From positions 1 to 16,246 of the forward strand of contig JACPHN010000158.1 in NCBI GenBank assembly GCA_016188575.1: a stretch of 16,246 bases of DNA, in the 5' to 3' direction. The position numbers and the translations under genes were made by a program. Every line of letters begins with the position of its first letter. Within the stretch, counting starts at the first letter, position 1. Positions 6,822-14,390 of this stretch are shown here, in pieces. The notes below the pieces were generated by a model. That model saw only the letters and a program-made list of their open reading frames with translations. It did not search any database and was not told where the DNA came from. This stretch comes from Candidatus Schekmanbacteria bacterium (GTDB lineage: Bacteria > CSSED10-310 > JACPHN01).

Positions 6822-8186
6822 ATGAAAGATCGCCGCCCGTATCGTAGCTTCGTGCTTCATCCGGCGCATCTGGTGAGAGCATTGGCCGCGGGCGGAGTCG
6901 AGGCGCAGGCGTGTGAGCTGGAGGCGCCGCCGCTGCCGGGCGGCGCGGGGCCAATGGCGCAGCTCGCGCAGGCACTCTCGCAACTCGCCGCCACAAACGG
7001 GTTGCCGGTGCCGCGACAGGCGGCCGACAGGCCGCCAACGGCGAGCTCGACGGCGCCGCTAGGGCGGGACGAAGCGGTTTTTCTCGCTCGGTTGCTCGCG
7101 CTTTGGGGACGCGACCCGCTGATCGACGAGCTGTATATGATACCGGGCGTAAAGATCCTGGCGGCGGGCCATCGCCGGCATCCCGGTACTGCGCGTCACG
7201 AGCTGCTTGTCGAGCTTGGGCAGCTCCCACCGGCGACCTGGGTGGGGATCCGTGAGCTAGTCGATCACCTCTCGGCCGTCGCACCGCTCATCTACCGGCC
7301 GCTGCGGGACGAGCAGAACTGGCGCGTCCGCGGCGAGATTCCCGGACTTGGCCAGGTCGACGACGGTTCGTTCCGCGCGGTGGAAGGTTCCTGGGCAGTA
7401 TATGTCATCGCCACATGCCTGACGTTGTTTGGCGCCGTAGCGCTGGGATTCGATCGCAGCGGCCGGCTCGACTGCTTTCGGCTCACGAATTTCGGCAAGC
7501 AACTGCTGAGCGAGGAACCTGAGCCGCAGTGGACGCCCGAGCAGGAGAACTGGCTCGTCGTCCAGCCCAACTTCGAGATATTGGTGCCACTAGGGGCCGA
7601 CGCTCGGATCGACGAGGAGGTGGCGACGTTCTCGCGGCTGGTGGGAGGCGATGCGTATCGGATCTACCGCCTGCAGCCACACTCGCTGGTAGCCGCCTTC
7701 ATGGCCGGCATGACTCCCGCGGCGGTGCTCGCGGCGCTGACGGCGCTGAGCCGTGGCGCGATTCCACAGAATGTTCGCTACGAGATCGAACAGTGGGGCG
7801 CGACCTATGGGGCCATTCGACTGTCGCCTGCCGTGCTGCTCGAATGTCGCGATCCGCACGTGCTCAGCGAGTTTCTACATCATCAGAGTTTGCGGGGAAG
7901 GGTTACCGCCCTGAGCAAGACCTCGGCGGTGGTGGCCGCGTCGGCCGTGCGCGAGCTCAGCCAGAGTGCTCTGGAGCGCTCCATGCTTCCCGAGATTCGT
8001 GGCGTGCTGCTGCGAACAGCGGCAGGGCTGTGGCCGGCTCCGAGCTCGGGAGGAACGGAGGCAGGCGACGATATCAACCGCCTTGCTGCCGAAATTGAGG
8101 GCATCGCCGTCCGGCTGCGCCTGCAGAAGGACCGCGCGCAGGCGGCGGTGGAGCTACTCGAGTTACTCGGGCGCCAGGCGAAGTGA
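6822..8186 (+). CDS. Stand-alone protein with XPB-type helicase-associated domain (Helicase_C_3-like)
   Basis: Cytosolic protein of 454 residues. Residues about 244-355 match, by pattern, the domain that precedes the motor in bacterial XPB helicases: LVVQPNFEILVPL, then YRIYRLQPHSLVAAFMAG, LSRGAIPQNVRYEIEQWG and YGAIRL, followed by a terminal LLECRDP strand. No Walker A, DEAH or other helicase motif occurs, so this is the accessory domain alone. Residues 81-240 are mostly helical and may contain winged-helix folds; 395-454 form a charged helical, possibly coiled-coil tail. In XPB the equivalent part contributes to DNA-damage and partner contacts; here the function is unknown. GGAG (6814-6817) four bases before the ATG supports the start. 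No helicase gene is nearby: the next gene is convergent. Confidence 0.72.
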   Translation: MKDRRPYRSFVLHPAHLVRALAAGGVEAQACELEAPPLPGGAGPMAQLAQALSQLAATNGLPVPRQAADRPPTASSTAPLGRDEAVFLARLLALWGRDPLIDELYMIPGVKILAAGHRRHPGTARHELLVELGQLPPATWVGIRELVDHLSAVAPLIYRPLRDEQNWRVRGEIPGLGQVDDGSFRAVEGSWAVYVIATCLTLFGAVALGFDRSGRLDCFRLTNFGKQLLSEEPEPQWTPEQENWLVVQPNFEILVPLGADARIDEEVATFSRLVGGDAYRIYRLQPHSLVAAFMAGMTPAAVLAALTALSRGAIPQNVRYEIEQWGATYGAIRLSPAVLLECRDPHVLSEFLHHQSLRGRVTALSKTSAVVAASAVRELSQSALERSMLPEIRGVLLRTAAGLWPAPSSGGTEAGDDINRLAAEIEGIAVRLRLQKDRAQAAVELLELLGRQAK

Positions 8187-8224
8187 GCGCAACAGGCGGA
8201 CGCGGCGGCGCAACCGGTGCTACG

Positions 8225-9214
8225 CTACATTTTCACGCGAAATGTCGAGCTGCCGACCCGAACGCTGTCACCGTCCTTTATGGGCGCGACCGAAACGCGC
8301 TTGCCGTTGACGAAAGTGCCGTTGGTGCTGTCCAGGTCCTTGACATAGAGGGCGTCGTCGCGATTGAACTCGAGCTGCGCGTGCTTGCGCGAGACGTCGG
8401 CGTCCGGGATGCGCAGGTGCCCGGCCGTGCGGCCGATCGTCGTCGCGCGCACCATGACCGGAATAGTCCGTCCTTGCCAGGGTCCCGAAACGAACTGCAG
8501 CTCGATCTGCAGCGGCGCGGGAGCGTTGCTTCCGGGGGGCAAATCGACGCGCAGGCGCGTTTGCTTGCCATCGGCGTCAGCGGCCATACCCGCCGGCGGC
8601 AGCAGGAGATGCGGGTGCGTCTCCGCTTCGTCTGCGCCGGAAGCGATACTCTCGAGCGCCGCGTCGACACTTGAGAAGATGAGCAGCGAGCGTCCGATGC
8701 GAATCTCGTCCATGCTGGCAAGGATCGCCTGCTCCACGCGCTTGCCGTTGACGTAGGTGCCGTTCGAGCTGCCGAGATCGCGAAGCACGGCCTGTCCGCC
8801 GAAGAGCTCGATGACCGCGTGGCTGGCCGACGCCGCGGAATCTTCAAGCGAAATGTCGACTCCCAGGCGGCCGAGCAGGATGCTCGGCTTGGTGAACGGG
8901 ATTTTGCGGCCCTGCAGAGGACCCTCGAGGACCGTGAGGCTGAACCTGCGGTCCTTGGGAAGGGCGAGGTCGCGTTCTCCGCAGGGTCCGGCCAGGCGAG
9001 CAGCAGGCCGGCGCGGTCTGGCCCGCTGGGAGTCAGCAGCGGTGGGCGGCGGGACCGCCGCCGAGTCCGGGGGCGTGCTGGAGTCGCCCAGGCGGGGGGC
9101 GACGTTCAGCCCCCCGCAGCCCGGGCAGGTGATGGTTGGGCGCACATTCGCCGTCGCCCCCGCTGACAGCGGTCCACCGCAGTACTTGCAGCGCTCTCCC
9201 GGCAGTCCTGCCAT
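8225..9214 (-). CDS. Zinc-ribbon protein with two FHA domains
   Basis: Cytosolic protein of 329 residues. C9, C12, C30 and C33 form a small N-terminal zinc ribbon (CKYC and CPGC), followed by a Pro/Ala/Arg-rich linker (about 40-85). FHA domains bind phosphothreonine. FHA1 (about 90-185) keeps Arg116 in GR, Ser129 and His132 of the SxxH motif and Asn151 in SSNGTYVNG. FHA2 (about 237-329) keeps Arg262, Ser275 and His278 in SRKHA and Asn298 in STNGTFVNG. Both should therefore be functional. No kinase gene is present in the window. It is the last gene of the minus-strand run, 28 nt after gcvPB, which raises the possibility of an OdhI/GarA-like metabolic regulator, though those have a single FHA domain. 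GAGGTG on the minus strand precedes the ATG at acceptable spacing. Confidence 0.88.
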   Translation of the reverse strand: MAGLPGERCKYCGGPLSAGATANVRPTITCPGCGGLNVAPRLGDSSTPPDSAAVPPPTAADSQRARPRRPAARLAGPCGERDLALPKDRRFSLTVLEGPLQGRKIPFTKPSILLGRLGVDISLEDSAASASHAVIELFGGQAVLRDLGSSNGTYVNGKRVEQAILASMDEIRIGRSLLIFSSVDAALESIASGADEAETHPHLLLPPAGMAADADGKQTRLRVDLPPGSNAPAPLQIELQFVSGPWQGRTIPVMVRATTIGRTAGHLRIPDADVSRKHAQLEFNRDDALYVKDLDSTNGTFVNGKRVSVAPIKDGDSVRVGSSTFRVKM

Positions 9215-9242
9215 CGGTCACCACCTCTTGGAAGTTGCGTTC

Positions 9243-10721
9243 CTACGGCGTCCACCGCAGGATTGGCTTGCGCGCGGCGCGAGCCTCATCGAGCCTCCGC
9301 ACAGGCGTGGTATGCGGCGCATTATGCACGAGCTCGGGGTCAAGGGTCGCCTCGGCCACGATGGCCGCCATCGCGTCGGCAAAGGCGTCAAGACGGTGCA
9401 GCGGCTCGCTTTCCGTCGGCTCGACCATGAATGCTCCGGCGACAATCAGCGGGAAATACACTGTCGGTGGGTGGAAGCCATAGTCGAGCAGGCGCTTGGC
9501 CATGTCAAGCGTTTTGATGCCTGCGGCGTGCTGCCGCTCGTCATTGAGCACCGTCTCGTGCATGCACCGGCCCGGATAGGGGAGATGCAAGAGGTCCTTC
9601 AGGCGCTCCTGAAGGTAGTTCGCGTTGAGCACAGCGGCCTCGCTGGTCGCTGCAATACCCTCGGCGCCAAGCATCGAGATGTAGGCGTATGCGCGCACGG
9701 CCATGGCGAAGTTCCCGTAGAAGCTCGTCACCTTGCCGATCGAATCCAGCCGCTCCCAATCGAGGCGAAACTGCTCGCCGTCGCAGGCGATGACGGGAAC
9801 TGGCAGGAAGCGGGCCAGATCCTTTCTGACGGCCACGGGGCCCGATCCCGGCCCGCCGCCTCCGTGTGGTGTCGAAAACGTCTTGTGCAGGTTGAAATGC
9901 ATGACGTCCACACCCCAGTCGGCCGGGCGCGTGTGGCCCATGATCGCGTTCATGTTGGCGCCATCCAGATAGACCAGGGCGCCCGCGCGGTGGACGGCCT
10001 CGCAGATGGAGACGATATGCCGCTCGAACAGGCCAAGCGTGTTCGGGTTGGTAATCATGACCGCGGCGACGTCGCTGGAGAGAGCGGGGGCGAGGTCTTC
10101 CGGAGTCAGCACGCCGCTCGGGCCAACGGCGATCTCCACGCTGGAATAACCCGCCAGCGTGCAACTCGCGGGATTGGTGCCGTGGGCGCTGGCCGGAATG
10201 AGCACGGTGCGCGGATCTCGGCCGGCAGCCCGGTGGTGTGCGCGAATGATCATCATGCCGGTCAGCTCGCCCTGGGCGCCGGCGGCGGGTTGTAGAGACA
10301 CCGCGTCGAGGCCGCTGATTTCGCACAACGCGTGCTCGAGTTTGGAGGCGAGCGCGAGGGCTCCTTGCTGCAGCGCCAGCGGCGCGTACGGATGAAGCTG
10401 CGCCAGCCCCGGCTGCGAGGCGACGGCCTCGTTCACTCTGGGGTTGTACTTCATCGTGCACGAGCCGAGCGGGTACATTTCGGTGTCGATGGAGTAGTTC
10501 AGTTGGCTGAGGCGCGTGAAGTGGCGGACAACTTCCAGCTCCGCGAGCTCCGGGAAACCGTCGATGTCTGCCCGCAACAGCTCGTTGGGGAGGCTCGGCA
10601 CGGCTCCGGGGCGCGCGCGGCCGCTCTCGTCGGTGCCGGACACCCGGTAGGTGGCCGCGCCAGGTTTAGCGAGCTCAAAGATGAGCGGTTCCGGTGACCG
10701 CCCGGGTTTCAGCTCAGCCAT
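9243..10721 (-). CDS. gcvPB: Glycine dehydrogenase (decarboxylating) subunit 2, P-protein C-terminal half
   Basis: PLP-dependent half of the split P-protein; it decarboxylates glycine and passes the aminomethyl group to the lipoyl arm of GcvH. At 492 residues it has the usual length. The PLP-binding lysine is Lys280 in NLHKTFSTPHGGGGPGSGP, followed by the Gly-rich loop. Other family signatures are YPLGSCTMKYNPRVNE, AGAQGELTGM, SAHGTNPASCTLAG and YLDGANMNAIMG. The start at 10721 (MAELKPGRS) is set by AGGAGG six bases upstream; the frame runs 20 codons further up without family similarity. The start lies 13 nt inside the end of gcvPA, so the two subunits are probably translationally coupled, which fits their 1:1 complex. 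Confidence 0.97.
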   Translation of the reverse strand: MAELKPGRSPEPLIFELAKPGAATYRVSGTDESGRARPGAVPSLPNELLRADIDGFPELAELEVVRHFTRLSQLNYSIDTEMYPLGSCTMKYNPRVNEAVASQPGLAQLHPYAPLALQQGALALASKLEHALCEISGLDAVSLQPAAGAQGELTGMMIIRAHHRAAGRDPRTVLIPASAHGTNPASCTLAGYSSVEIAVGPSGVLTPEDLAPALSSDVAAVMITNPNTLGLFERHIVSICEAVHRAGALVYLDGANMNAIMGHTRPADWGVDVMHFNLHKTFSTPHGGGGPGSGPVAVRKDLARFLPVPVIACDGEQFRLDWERLDSIGKVTSFYGNFAMAVRAYAYISMLGAEGIAATSEAAVLNANYLQERLKDLLHLPYPGRCMHETVLNDERQHAAGIKTLDMAKRLLDYGFHPPTVYFPLIVAGAFMVEPTESEPLHRLDAFADAMAAIVAEATLDPELVHNAPHTTPVRRLDEARAARKPILRWTP

Positions 10722-12097
10722 CGCCGCACCTCCTGGAACAGGCCGTCGATGTCGGCCTCGCCGTTGACTTCGGTCGTACACATCAGCAGTCCGCCGGCGA
10801 GCTCGGGATACCCGGCTTCGGCAAGCCTGATGCCGCCGGCGAAACCTTGCGCGAGGAGTCGCTGCTCGAGGTTAGCCATCGCGGACGCGGTATGAGCGCC
10901 CGGGATGCGCAATGCGAGCTCATTGAAAGACGGGCCGTGAAACAGCAGCTCGCAGCCTGCCGCGCGCGCTGCGTCGCGGGCGTGCTCACAGCGCTGGGCG
11001 CAGACCGATGCCAGCGAACGCAAGCCGCGGCGCCCGAGCAGCGTCAAGAAGATCGCTGCCTGCAGCACGGTGTGGCCCTGGTTGGTGCAAATGTTCGAAG
11101 TGGCGCGCTCGCGCCGGATGTGTTGCTCGCGCGTCGATAGTGTCAGGCAGAAACCGCGCTTGCCATCGCGGTCTTCCGTCTGTCCGACGAGGCGCCCGGG
11201 ACATTGCCGCAGGTAGGTTTCGCGCGTCGCGAAAAGACCCAGCGCCGGGCCGCCGAAACTCGGCGCGATGCCGAATCCCTGGCCTTCGCCGGCGACCACA
11301 TCGAAGTCGAAGTCGCCGGGCGGCCGGAGCAATCCGAGCGACACCGGCTCATTGACGACGGCGATACGGTGGGCGCCGGCCTTTCGGGCGGCGGCAGAGA
11401 GCGCGTCCAGATCCTCGATCACTCCGAAGAAGTTGGGCGATTGAACGGCAACCGCGAGCGCTCCTGGGAGCACATCGGCGAGGCGATCCGCGGCGACTCG
11501 CCCGTCCGCTCCCCAGGCGACCTCGACAATATCGAGCTCGAGGTTTTTCAGGTAGGTGGCCAGCACACGCCGATAATGCGGATGAACGGAGCGGGCGATG
11601 ACGACGCGCGCCCGCTCGCCCGTTTTGCGGCCGCGCTGAGCGGCGCGGTCGAGCATGAGCACGGCTTCGGTCAGCGCAGTGGCCCCATCGTACAGCGACG
11701 CATTGGCGACCGGCATGCCGGTGAGCTGGGTGATGAGGGTCTGGAACTCAAAGACGACCTGGAGTGTCCCCTGTGATACTTCCGGTTGATAGGGAGTGTA
11801 CGCGGTCAGGAACTCGCCGCGCGACGCCAGAGCGCTCACCGCGGCTGGGCGGTAGTGGTTATAGATGCCGCCGCCGAGGAAGGATCGTTCGGGCGCGACG
11901 AGGGTGCCGGGCCGGGCGTAGTCCGCAAGCTCGGCAACGACCTCTTGCTCACTGCGGCCCCGGGGAAGGTCCAACCGCGGCGTGCTCAGCAGCTCCGGCG
12001 GGATGGCCTCGGCCAGGACCTGAGCGCCGTCGGCCGCACGCAGGGTCCTGAGGATCCGTGCCCGGTCGTCGGGCGTATGCGGGACGAAGGTGGCCAT
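10709..12097 (-). CDS. gcvPA: Glycine dehydrogenase (decarboxylating) subunit 1, P-protein N-terminal half
   Basis: The 462-residue partner of GcvPB; together they form the alpha2-beta2 P-protein that in E. coli is a single chain of about 950 residues. This half has the aminotransferase fold but no PLP lysine. Family motifs: FLGGGIYNHYRPAAV, TAYTPYQPEVSQGTLQ, FEFQTLITQLTGMPVANASL, YDGATALTEA, then SFGGPALGLFATR and CLTLSTREQHIRRERATSN. The start at 12097 (MATFVPHTPDD) has GGGAG seven bases upstream; an upstream ATG at 12142 would overlap gcvH and adds nothing conserved. The gap to gcvH is only 4 nt, and gcvPB overlaps its end. Confidence 0.97.
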   Translation of the reverse strand: MATFVPHTPDDRARILRTLRAADGAQVLAEAIPPELLSTPRLDLPRGRSEQEVVAELADYARPGTLVAPERSFLGGGIYNHYRPAAVSALASRGEFLTAYTPYQPEVSQGTLQVVFEFQTLITQLTGMPVANASLYDGATALTEAVLMLDRAAQRGRKTGERARVVIARSVHPHYRRVLATYLKNLELDIVEVAWGADGRVAADRLADVLPGALAVAVQSPNFFGVIEDLDALSAAARKAGAHRIAVVNEPVSLGLLRPPGDFDFDVVAGEGQGFGIAPSFGGPALGLFATRETYLRQCPGRLVGQTEDRDGKRGFCLTLSTREQHIRRERATSNICTNQGHTVLQAAIFLTLLGRRGLRSLASVCAQRCEHARDAARAAGCELLFHGPSFNELALRIPGAHTASAMANLEQRLLAQGFAGGIRLAEAGYPELAGGLLMCTTEVNGEADIDGLFQEVRRWLS

Positions 12098-12101
12098 GGG
12101 G

Positions 12102-12491
12102 TTACTCCCGATTCTCCACCATCGCGGTATACGCGCCGGCATCGAGCAGCGCGTGAAGCTCTGACGGATCGCTCAGGGCGATGACGATCATCCATCCCTT
12201 GCCGTAGGGGTCTTCGTTGACCAGCTCCGGCCGCGTCTCGAGCTCACCGTTGACGTCCACGACCTTGCCGGAGGCGGGCGCATACAGATCGCTGACCGCC
12301 TTGACGGACTCCACAACGCCGAAGTTCGCCCCCTGCGTAACGGTGGTGCCAATCTCTGGAAGCTCGACGAAAACAATGTCACCCAGCTCCGCCTGGGCGT
12401 GCTCGGTGATGCCGACGCGTCCCGAGGCTCCGTCCACGGCGATCCACTCGTGCTCGGTCGAATACTGCAAATGAATCGGGTACGTTGCCAC
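12102..12491 (-). CDS. gcvH: Glycine cleavage system H protein (lipoyl carrier)
   Basis: Lipoylated shuttle of 129 residues that carries the aminomethyl group from the P-protein to the T-protein and is reoxidised by the L-protein. The lipoyl attachment site is Lys64 in VVESVKAVSD. Other H-protein hallmarks are STEHEWI, VGITEHAQAELGDIVFVELPE, VNEDPYGKGWMIVI and the acidic C-terminus. The GTG at 12491 is taken as start because AAGGAG lies nine bases before it and it gives the conserved short N-terminus; the in-frame TTG six bases earlier would leave only three bases of spacing, and the ATG at 12539 adds a non-conserved leader. A lipoate-loading enzyme and lpd are not in the window. Confidence 0.96.
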   Translation of the reverse strand: MATYPIHLQYSTEHEWIAVDGASGRVGITEHAQAELGDIVFVELPEIGTTVTQGANFGVVESVKAVSDLYAPASGKVVDVNGELETRPELVNEDPYGKGWMIVIALSDPSELHALLDAGAYTAMVENRE

Positions 12492-12556
12492 TGCCAAAGT
12501 CTCCTTACGCGGCCCACGGTGAGCAACTGGCGCGCGCACACCATGGGCTGGCTACA

Positions 12557-13651
12557 TCAGTTTTTGGATCGCTTGTAGAAGGGTCGTTTGCAGACGCGCG
12601 CCGCGATGGGCCGGCCGCGGATCTCGATGTCCAGAGCGGTGCCTTCCGCGGCAAGCTCGGCCGGCACGTAGGCCAGCGAGATGGCGATACCGAGAGTGGG
12701 GGCGTGGGTGCCACTCGTCACGGTACCGACCTGAGCAGCGCCGTGCAGGACCGGGTAGCCGTGCCGCGCGATGCCGCGGCCGACGGTCTCGAGCCCGACG
12801 AGACGCCGCCGCACGCCGGCCGCTTGTTGCCGGATGAGGGCGGACTTGCCGATGAAGCTCTCCTTGCCGAGCTTGACGAAGGGCTCGAGACCGGCCTCCA
12901 GAGGTGAGGTCGTGCGATCGATGTCGGTACCCGAGAGCAGCATGCCGGCTTCGAGCCGAAGGGTATCGCGCGCCCCCAAACCGGCGGGCAACACGCGCGG
13001 CTGTGCGTCCTCCACGAGATGCCGAAACACCGCAACGGCGGCGTCGGCCGGAAGGTAGAGCTCGAAGCCGTCCTCGCCGGTGTAGCCCGTGCGGGACAGC
13101 AGGCAGGGGACGTCGAGTGCGTCCGTTTCCACGAATCGGTAGTACTTGATGGTGTCGAGCCTGGCTCTGGTCAGCGGCGCGAGCACCGCCGTGGCGGCCG
13201 GGCCCTGCACGGCGAGCAATGCCGTCTCGTCGCTGATGTCGCAAATCGTGGCCCGCGGGCACTGTTGCCGGATCCACGCGAGGTCCGAGTCCTTGGTGGC
13301 GGCGTTGACGACGAGGAGGTAGTGCTCCGGCGCCTTGAAGTAGACGAGCAGGTCATCGATGATGCCGCCGTCTTCGTCGAGCAGGCAGTTGTATTGAGCG
13401 CGACCGGGCTCGAGCGTGGAGATGTCGTTGGTGACGAGGTGCTGAATCTCGGCGGCAGCCGTGGCGCCAGTCACCTCGATCTCGCCCATGTGCGAGACGT
13501 CGAAGACGCCGGCCGCGGAGCGGACTGCCATGTGCTCCTCCACCACCGAGGTGTAGAGCACGGGCATCTCATACCCGGCAAAGGGCACCATCCGGGCGCC
13601 GCGCCGAATGTGCTCGTCATACAGGGGAGTCCTGCGTAGAATTGGATCCAT
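12557..13651 (-). CDS. gcvT: Glycine cleavage system aminomethyltransferase (T protein)
   Basis: Transfers the methylene group from H-protein to tetrahydrofolate, releasing ammonia and giving 5,10-methylene-THF. 364 residues, the normal length. Signatures: LYDEHIRRGARMVPFAGYEMPV near the start, AGVFDVSHMGEIEV, LVTNDIS, AQYNCLLDEDGGIIDDL, SRTGYTGEDGFELY, GLGARDTLRLEAG and the C-terminal barrel motif VGTVTSGTHAPTLG. The ATG at 13651 (MDPILRRTPLYDEH) has GGAG about eight bases upstream and matches the family start. It is the first gcv gene of the T-H-PA-PB order, 26 nt after the SH3b lipoprotein and 65 nt before gcvH. Confidence 0.97.
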   Translation of the reverse strand: MDPILRRTPLYDEHIRRGARMVPFAGYEMPVLYTSVVEEHMAVRSAAGVFDVSHMGEIEVTGATAAAEIQHLVTNDISTLEPGRAQYNCLLDEDGGIIDDLLVYFKAPEHYLLVVNAATKDSDLAWIRQQCPRATICDISDETALLAVQGPAATAVLAPLTRARLDTIKYYRFVETDALDVPCLLSRTGYTGEDGFELYLPADAAVAVFRHLVEDAQPRVLPAGLGARDTLRLEAGMLLSGTDIDRTTSPLEAGLEPFVKLGKESFIGKSALIRQQAAGVRRRLVGLETVGRGIARHGYPVLHGAAQVGTVTSGTHAPTLGIAISLAYVPAELAAEGTALDIEIRGRPIAARVCKRPFYKRSKN

Positions 13652-13677
13652 ACCACCAGCTCCAGGAGTAGTATTCG

Positions 13678-14343
13678 CTAGAAGAACGTGACTTCTTCGT
13701 CGCTATTGATGGCGGACAGAAATTGTTCGCCTGCTCTCGTCCCCTGCAGAAGGACCTTATGTTCTTTCCAGGCCGGAAATCGGGACTTGAGCAACGAGAG
13801 CGCGCCCCGCAGACAGGCCTTGGCCCGCTCCTGATCGAACTCGGCCTCGGGTTTTGCCCGGAGCTCCATCTGCTGCAGCCCCTCGGTGATCGCCACGTGC
13901 TCGATGTCGAAGCTGGCGGTGCTTTTTTCGCGGTAGATGACGCGGGCCGCCTCCTTGGCCGCCTCGGTGTCGCCGGACCACCAGGGGCTGAGCGTGTCTT
14001 CCTCGAGGAGATCAGCGTAGACCCAACCGGACGTCAGGTCACCGGCGCGGCGCGCACGGACCCAGGCGCCGCGCTGCTCGACCATCATCAGGCGATCGCC
14101 CTTGACGAGCGTGGCGACGACGGAGGCGCGAACGTCCGGGGCATCGAGAAACGCCGCGTCGCGGGCCGCACGGTAGCGAAAATCGGCCGTCGCGGGAGCG
14201 AGGTCGGTGGTGACTTCGCTCTTGGGCTGCTGGCACCCGGCGCCGATCGCCGCCGCGACCAGGAGCATCGTCGCGCTGGCCGCGAAAGCGCGGCACATAT
14301 TGCGGGCGCGCATCCCGAGCTGCATACTCCATCTGCGTTGCAT
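13678..14343 (-). CDS. SH3b-domain lipoprotein, function unknown
   Basis: Predicted envelope protein of 221 residues. After a basic N-terminus comes a hydrophobic stretch (about 21-36) ending in GAGC, with Cys37 as the likely lipidation site; the lipobox is imperfect because position -3 is Gly. Residues about 55-115 resemble a bacterial SH3 domain (FRYRAARDAAFLDAP, VVATLVKGDRLMMVE, GAWVRARR, SGWVYADLLEED). Such domains commonly bind peptidoglycan or cell-wall ligands. The C-terminal half (120-221) is charged and not recognised. ATG 14343 is chosen because AGGAGG lies seven bases upstream; an ATG at 14367 has no such site. It sits between the aldehyde dehydrogenase gene (47-nt gap) and gcvT (26-nt gap), so it is co-transcribed with metabolic genes it has no obvious link to. 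Confidence 0.8.
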   Translation of the reverse strand: MQRRWSMQLGMRARNMCRAFAASATMLLVAAAIGAGCQQPKSEVTTDLAPATADFRYRAARDAAFLDAPDVRASVVATLVKGDRLMMVEQRGAWVRARRAGDLTSGWVYADLLEEDTLSPWWSGDTEAAKEAARVIYREKSTASFDIEHVAITEGLQQMELRAKPEAEFDQERAKACLRGALSLLKSRFPAWKEHKVLLQGTRAGEQFLSAINSDEEVTFF

Positions 14344-14390
14344 GGGCAACCTCCTCACCGTTCGCACGCGCAGCGCTCAGCACAATCACG

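Noticed and set aside
6003-6983. Minus-strand frame of 326 codons
   Set aside because: Lies opposite the end of yceI, the whole lipoprotein gene and the start of the XPB-domain gene; no start signal or family pattern.
8757-10295. Open frame of 512 codons on the plus strand, antisense to the FHA gene and gcvPB
   Set aside because: Low-complexity, Arg/His/Gly-rich translation without family patterns; it is a GC-rich shadow of two well-supported minus-strand genes.
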